This document shows, piece after piece, positions 60,338-64,000 of a stretch of 64,000 nt of DNA. Source of the stretch: Anaerolineae bacterium. Lineage in GTDB: Bacteria; Chloroflexota; Anaerolineae; Aggregatilineales; Aggregatilineaceae. The stretch's first letter is position 1. Each line of letters begins with the position of its first letter. The notes below the pieces were generated by a model. That model had not been told where the DNA came from and searched no databases. It saw only the letters and a program-made list of their open reading frames with translations. The stretch covers positions 62,001 through 126,000 of the forward strand of contig JAFGNU010000073.1 in the NCBI GenBank assembly GCA_016926875.1, given 5' to 3'. The position numbers and the translations under genes are program-made.

Positions 60338-62188
60338 ATGTTACATAAGACTGTTTCCTTCCGCCGCACGACCCTGGCGCTGATCCTGATCGGCGTGCTG
60401 GTCCTGCCGCTGCTCGCGCCCGCCGCCGCCCAGGATGACGACCGCGTTTCCAGCCTCGGCAAATACCGGGGTTATTCCGAGCCATTGTATGATGACTACG
60501 TGCGGATTTCGCAGTATGTTCCGGTGCGGGACGGCACCCGGCTTGCGGTAGACATTTTCCGCCCGGTGGCAGACGGCGTGCCGGTCGATGACCCGCTGCC
60601 CGTCATCTGGACGCACCACCGCTACCACCGCGCCGATACGGATGAGAATGGTCGGGTATATTCCATCCTGGATTCTGTGCCCGCCCTGGAAACGCTGATT
60701 GAGTACGGCTACGTGGTGGCGGCGGTGGATGTACGCGGCGGCGGCGCGTCGTTCGGCACGCGCCCCGGTGAATTCACCCGCATCGAAGCGCAAGACGCCT
60801 ACGATATGACCGAGTGGTTCGCCGAGCAGCCCTGGTGTGACGGCAATATTGGCATGTATGGCATTTCGTACCTGGGCATCACACAGTACATGGCCGCCAG
60901 CACGCGCCCGCCGCACCTGAAAGCCATCTTCCCGCAGATGGCCATGTTCGACATGTATTCGTTTGTCTATCCGGGCGGCGTCTTTCGGGATGATTTCCTC
61001 ACCCAGTGGGGCTTCCGCACGCGGATGCTTGACAAAAGCTGGCCCGCCGCGCCCGTCGATGATGATCCCGACCTGCGGCTGCTGGAACAGGCCATCGAGG
61101 AGCACCAGGACAACGTCAACATTTATACGCTCGCCCTGGACCAGCCCTACCGCGACAGCACATCCGGCCCGGCCAACACCATGCTGCACTTTGAATGGAG
61201 TCCGGCCAGCTACATTGAAGAGATCAACCAGTCCGGCGTGGCGATCTACCACCTGGCCGGGTGGTACGACATGTACCCGCGTGCCGCGCTGACCTGGTTC
61301 AATAACCTGACGGTGCCGCAGAAGATCATCGTTACGTACTGGTCACACAGCGGCTCCGGCGGGTTCAACCTGATGACCGAGCATCTGCGCTGGTTTGATT
61401 ACTGGCTCAAGGACATCGACAACGGCATCATGGACGAGCCGCCGATCACCTACTTCGTGATGGGTGCGCCCGACGGGGAACGCTGGCGGACAGCGGAGCA
61501 GTGGCCGCTGCCGGACGAGCAGCCGACCGTCTATTACTTCCAGCCCGGCCCATCTGACAGCATTGCATCGGTCAACGACGGCCTGCTGGGCACCGAGCCA
61601 CCCGCCAGCGCCGGGTTTGACCCGTACACGGTGGATTACAGCACCACCACCGGCCAGACCACCCGCTGGACCGATGGCTACGGCGGCGGCTACGGCTACC
61701 CGGACATGGTGACCAACGATCAAAAAGGGCTGACCTACACCACCCCGCCCCTCGATGTTGACACCGAGATCACCGGGCACCCGGTCGCGCACCTGTGGAT
61801 CAGCGCCGACGCCGAAGACGCCGATGTCTACGTCTACCTGGAAGAAGTGGAAGCGGACGGCACCTCGACCTACATCACCGAGGGCGTGCTGCGCGCCTCG
61901 CACCGCGCCACCAGCGAGCCGCCGTTCGCGTATATGGGCCTGCCCTACCATCGCAGTTTTGAGGAAGACATCGCCCCCCTGACACCCGGCGAGCCGGTTG
62001 AACTGCTGATCGACCTGCTGCCCACGTCCAACATCTTCGACGCCGGGCACCGCATCCGTATCACGATCACCGGGGCAGATGCCGACAACTACGCCACGCT
62101 CGGCCTTGATCCGCCCCCCACCATCAGCCTGTACCTGGGCGGCGAGAAATCATCGAGTGTTACGCTGCCGGTCATCCCGGCGGAGTGA
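60338..62188 (+). CDS. Exported CocE/NonD-family hydrolase (X-Pro dipeptidyl-peptidase S15-like)
   Basis: A 616-residue secreted alpha/beta hydrolase. The signal peptide is about 1-32 (LVLPLLAPAAAQ). The nucleophile is Ser177 in the loop MYGISYLGITQY; the catalytic Asp and His are expected near HLAGWYDMYPRA (about 305) and TYWSHSGSGG (about 335). The C-terminal third (about 440-616) is the jelly-roll X-Pro DPP C domain. It is close to cocaine-esterase-like and X-Pro dipeptidase families; the substrate is not known. GGGAGAAC precedes the ATG. Being exported, it probably acts on peptides or esters outside the cell. Confidence 0.87.
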   Translation: MLHKTVSFRRTTLALILIGVLVLPLLAPAAAQDDDRVSSLGKYRGYSEPLYDDYVRISQYVPVRDGTRLAVDIFRPVADGVPVDDPLPVIWTHHRYHRADTDENGRVYSILDSVPALETLIEYGYVVAAVDVRGGGASFGTRPGEFTRIEAQDAYDMTEWFAEQPWCDGNIGMYGISYLGITQYMAASTRPPHLKAIFPQMAMFDMYSFVYPGGVFRDDFLTQWGFRTRMLDKSWPAAPVDDDPDLRLLEQAIEEHQDNVNIYTLALDQPYRDSTSGPANTMLHFEWSPASYIEEINQSGVAIYHLAGWYDMYPRAALTWFNNLTVPQKIIVTYWSHSGSGGFNLMTEHLRWFDYWLKDIDNGIMDEPPITYFVMGAPDGERWRTAEQWPLPDEQPTVYYFQPGPSDSIASVNDGLLGTEPPASAGFDPYTVDYSTTTGQTTRWTDGYGGGYGYPDMVTNDQKGLTYTTPPLDVDTEITGHPVAHLWISADAEDADVYVYLEEVEADGTSTYITEGVLRASHRATSEPPFAYMGLPYHRSFEEDIAPLTPGEPVELLIDLLPTSNIFDAGHRIRITITGADADNYATLGLDPPPTISLYLGGEKSSSVTLPVIPAE

Positions 62189-62205
62189 TCCCCCGGCAAA
62201 AACTA

Positions 62206-62230
62206 AGGGCGTCCCGCTGTAGGACGCCCT
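62206..62230. terminator. Hairpin between convergent genes
   Basis: Perfect 9-bp stem AGGGCGTCC (62206-62214) and GGACGCCCT (62222-62230). On the minus strand it is followed by TAGTTTTT, so it is best placed to end the minus-strand gene; it may also serve the plus-strand gene. Confidence 0.78.
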
Positions 62231-62273
62231 GCGTACATTCTGTCACGCAATTGTGTGTGTTCAACTACAGTCC

Positions 62274-63320
62274 TCAGGTGGACTGGCCACCCGGTCCCTT
62301 ACCGCCGCCTTGACCACCCGCGCCGCGTGTGTCCGGTCCACCGGCGGGACGCGCCCACCAGTACGAGGCATCCATGCGCCACTCCAACCGGTCGCGCAGG
62401 CCGTCCAGTGCCCAGTCCGCCTGCTCCTGGGAGATTTTTTCGTCGGCCACTGCCTGGTTCACGTCCTCGGTGATGCGCGCCTCGGTTTCATCCACTACGG
62501 CTGCGACATCCAGCTCATACGCTTCAACCACGTCTGCCAGCGTGCCCGCGTCGCGCCATTCCTTCAGAATATCGCGCGGCTCAACGTCCGCCAGTTCGGC
62601 CACCACGCCGACCAGGGTGCTGTCCAGGCGTTCCTCGACCGTCTGCCACACCAGCCGGGGACGCCCGGCGAACGGCATGGTCATCATATCCGGGTAGAGC
62701 AGCGCCGCCGCGTCGAGCGCTTCGTCCATCTGCGCCTGCGTGATCGAGCCGTCGTCCACCGCCGCCTGGAGGTCTTCGGTCAGCCGGGCGACTGCTTCTT
62801 CGACCACGGCATCAACCTCAACCCCGTTGGCTTCGGCGATGTCGGCCAGCGAGCCACCGTCCTGGCGCAGCGTTTGCGTGATGTCTTTCACATCCAGGTC
62901 AGCCATCTCGGCCAGCACGGCCACCAGCGTATTCTCCATGCGGTTGGTGAACCGGTCCCGCAGCGGTTCAAACGGCCTGACCGGCGCGTGCGCGTTCAGC
63001 GCGCGGTTCAGCGCGTCGTCCAGCGTTTCGTCCACAGTCGCCGCGATGTCTGCCTTCACCTCTGCGAGCAGCGCTTCGGTATCGACCTCGTATTCTTCGC
63101 AGACCTCGGCCAGCGTCTTGCCGTCACGGACCTGGTCGCGCAGTTCCTCAACGCTCAGGCCGGTTGCCTCGGCGATGGCATCCAGCAGGGGACCGGTCAC
63201 CCGGTCACGCGGGCGGTCCGGTTTGTTTTCGGGTCCCTGCGCCGCCGCGACACCGACTACGCCGAGTGCCATCACCGCTACCAGAACCACTACACCGATT
63301 CGCATTCCCCACTTGTTCAT
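62274..63320 (-). CDS. Secreted helical repeat protein of unknown function
   Basis: A 348-residue exported protein. The signal peptide is about 1-28 (GVVGVAAAQ). The mature part has three similar helical units, at about 45-110, 131-207 and 234-314. Each contains a TLAEVCEEYEVDTEALL-like helix-turn (also SLADIAEANGVEVDAVV and TLADVVEAYELDVAAVV). The second and third end in ITQAQMDEAL / ISQEQADWAL. The C-terminus is Gly-rich. No enzyme motif is seen. GGAGAGAAGAG precedes the ATG at 63320. The acidic, helical design could bind cations or other surface proteins, but this is inference. Confidence 0.7.
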   Translation of the reverse strand: MNKWGMRIGVVVLVAVMALGVVGVAAAQGPENKPDRPRDRVTGPLLDAIAEATGLSVEELRDQVRDGKTLAEVCEEYEVDTEALLAEVKADIAATVDETLDDALNRALNAHAPVRPFEPLRDRFTNRMENTLVAVLAEMADLDVKDITQTLRQDGGSLADIAEANGVEVDAVVEEAVARLTEDLQAAVDDGSITQAQMDEALDAAALLYPDMMTMPFAGRPRLVWQTVEERLDSTLVGVVAELADVEPRDILKEWRDAGTLADVVEAYELDVAAVVDETEARITEDVNQAVADEKISQEQADWALDGLRDRLEWRMDASYWWARPAGGPDTRGAGGQGGGKGPGGQST

Positions 63321-63486
63321 ACTCTTCTCTCCTTTTTCATAGTCCAATCACATTCTTGTGACGTGAATTTCGTTTCTGTGCCCCTATTGTCAGCAGTAAA
63401 TGTAACGGTTCCATCAAACAACTACCAGCGTTTTGTAAAATACTGGTAAAATCAGCGGTCGATATACAGGTGGGACATCTGGACTC

Positions 63487-63996
63487 ATGCAGCACGCGCT
63501 CAATACCACCGGCCCGCCCGATTCCGGCGACCTGGCGGCCTGGTTCGGTTTTACGCCGGACGAACTGGCGCTTAACCGCGCGGGACAGCTCAGCGACCGG
63601 CAGCGCCAGCGGGTATTCTTTTTGAGCATTGGCTACCTCGTTCGAGGGCTGGCAATGCTGATCCTGACGCTGATCCTGGCGATCTATCTCGCACCGGGCG
63701 CCGACCAGGATCACGAGGTTGTACTGCTGGCCGTGATCGTTGGGCTGCTGGTGCTGTTGACTGTATTCATGTTCTTCGCCGCCTGCCGGGTTTTCCGCCC
63801 GGCAGTTGAAACGGTTACCGGATCGCTGGCCCGCTGCGGCAAAGAAACATGCCCGTGCGTCTGCGTGGGGGACCGCGAACTGACGATCTCCTTCCGGCGC
63901 TGGAAGCGGCTCAAACCGACCTATCCGGGGCAGTTCCGCGCGTACTATTGCTTTGGCAATATGCTGCTCAGCATCGAACCGTGCCCACAGGATTGA
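63487..63996 (+). CDS. Small membrane protein with Cys-rich segment, unknown function
   Basis: A 169-residue protein that I do not recognise. A soluble N-terminal part (about 1-45, GFTPDELALNRAGQLSDRQR) is followed by two transmembrane helices (about 50-68 and 78-98). A C-terminal cytoplasmic or outer part contains ARCGKETCPCVCVGDRELT, a cluster of four Cys, then a basic stretch. No strong ribosome site lies before the ATG at 63487, so start confidence is limited. The upstream gene is divergent. It ends just before the window edge; the stop at 63994-63996 is inside the window. Confidence 0.55.
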   Translation: MQHALNTTGPPDSGDLAAWFGFTPDELALNRAGQLSDRQRQRVFFLSIGYLVRGLAMLILTLILAIYLAPGADQDHEVVLLAVIVGLLVLLTVFMFFAACRVFRPAVETVTGSLARCGKETCPCVCVGDRELTISFRRWKRLKPTYPGQFRAYYCFGNMLLSIEPCPQD

Positions 63997-64000
63997 TCAT

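Overview
This 64 kb window is high-GC bacterial chromosome with almost continuous housekeeping and envelope genes on both strands. The gene content (MreB, an obg-nadD pair, AlaS and TyrS, a baseplate-J-like membrane protein next to ruvX and mltG, DUF4397 secreted proteins, PBS-lyase HEAT proteins, cytochrome bd with CydDC, GDP-deoxymannose genes) and the style of the short dispersed hairpin repeats suggest a member of the Chloroflexota, probably Anaerolineae-like. That placement is inferred from gene content only. No rRNA, tRNA, prophage, transposase or CRISPR array was seen.

Region by region. 1-971: 3'-truncated mreB on the minus strand. 1130-5915: F1 ATP synthase genes on the minus strand, transcribed alpha-gamma-beta-epsilon, without delta or any Fo gene beside them and with a repeat-bearing 345-bp gap between gamma and beta. 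6133-11346: proC, a VanZ-like gene, a B12-binding mutase-like protein paired with an opine-dehydrogenase-like protein, and rex. 11528-19195: Tat-exported amidase, GbsR/MarR regulator, polyprenyl synthase, obg, nadD, a tandem solute-binding protein and an AEC transporter. 19264-25050: atypical SDR, fabF-fabH, a zinc-ribbon unknown and tyrS. 25067-31193: alaS, then a baseplate-J-like protein, ruvX and mltG. 31298-37058: DUF4342 protein, pyrimidine-nucleoside phosphorylase, DsbA-like thioredoxin, and a 953-aa DUF4397/SH3 secreted protein. 37222-43084: ahcY, GNAT and PfkB-type kinase, an orphan CpaF-like ATPase, and mtnA. 43208-46461: two divergent HEAT-repeat genes. 46644-53384: cydA-cydB-lipoprotein-cydD-cydC. 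53437-63996: secreted unknown, Hsp20, a DUF4397 lipoprotein, two GDP-sugar enzymes, TatD, a CocE-type hydrolase, a secreted three-repeat helical protein and a small membrane protein.

How the genes fit together. ATP synthase, cytochrome bd with its CydDC exporter, and Rex point to a respiring organism able to work at low oxygen and to sense NADH/NAD+. AhcY, the PfkB-type kinase and MtnA fit a methyl/adenosine/methylthio salvage group. FabF and FabH form a fatty-acid elongation unit. Gmd plus the adjacent reductase would make a GDP-6-deoxyhexose for surface glycans. MreB, MltG, the amidase and the polyprenyl synthase belong to envelope work.

No clearly new defence or mobile system was found. 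The parts most worth a second look are the B12-protein/opine-dehydrogenase pair, a 139-bp palindromic element with perfect 12-bp terminal inverted repeats just upstream of a lipoprotein gene, a second palindrome inside the cyd cluster, the modular hairpin repeat family, and several secreted repeat proteins without known function.
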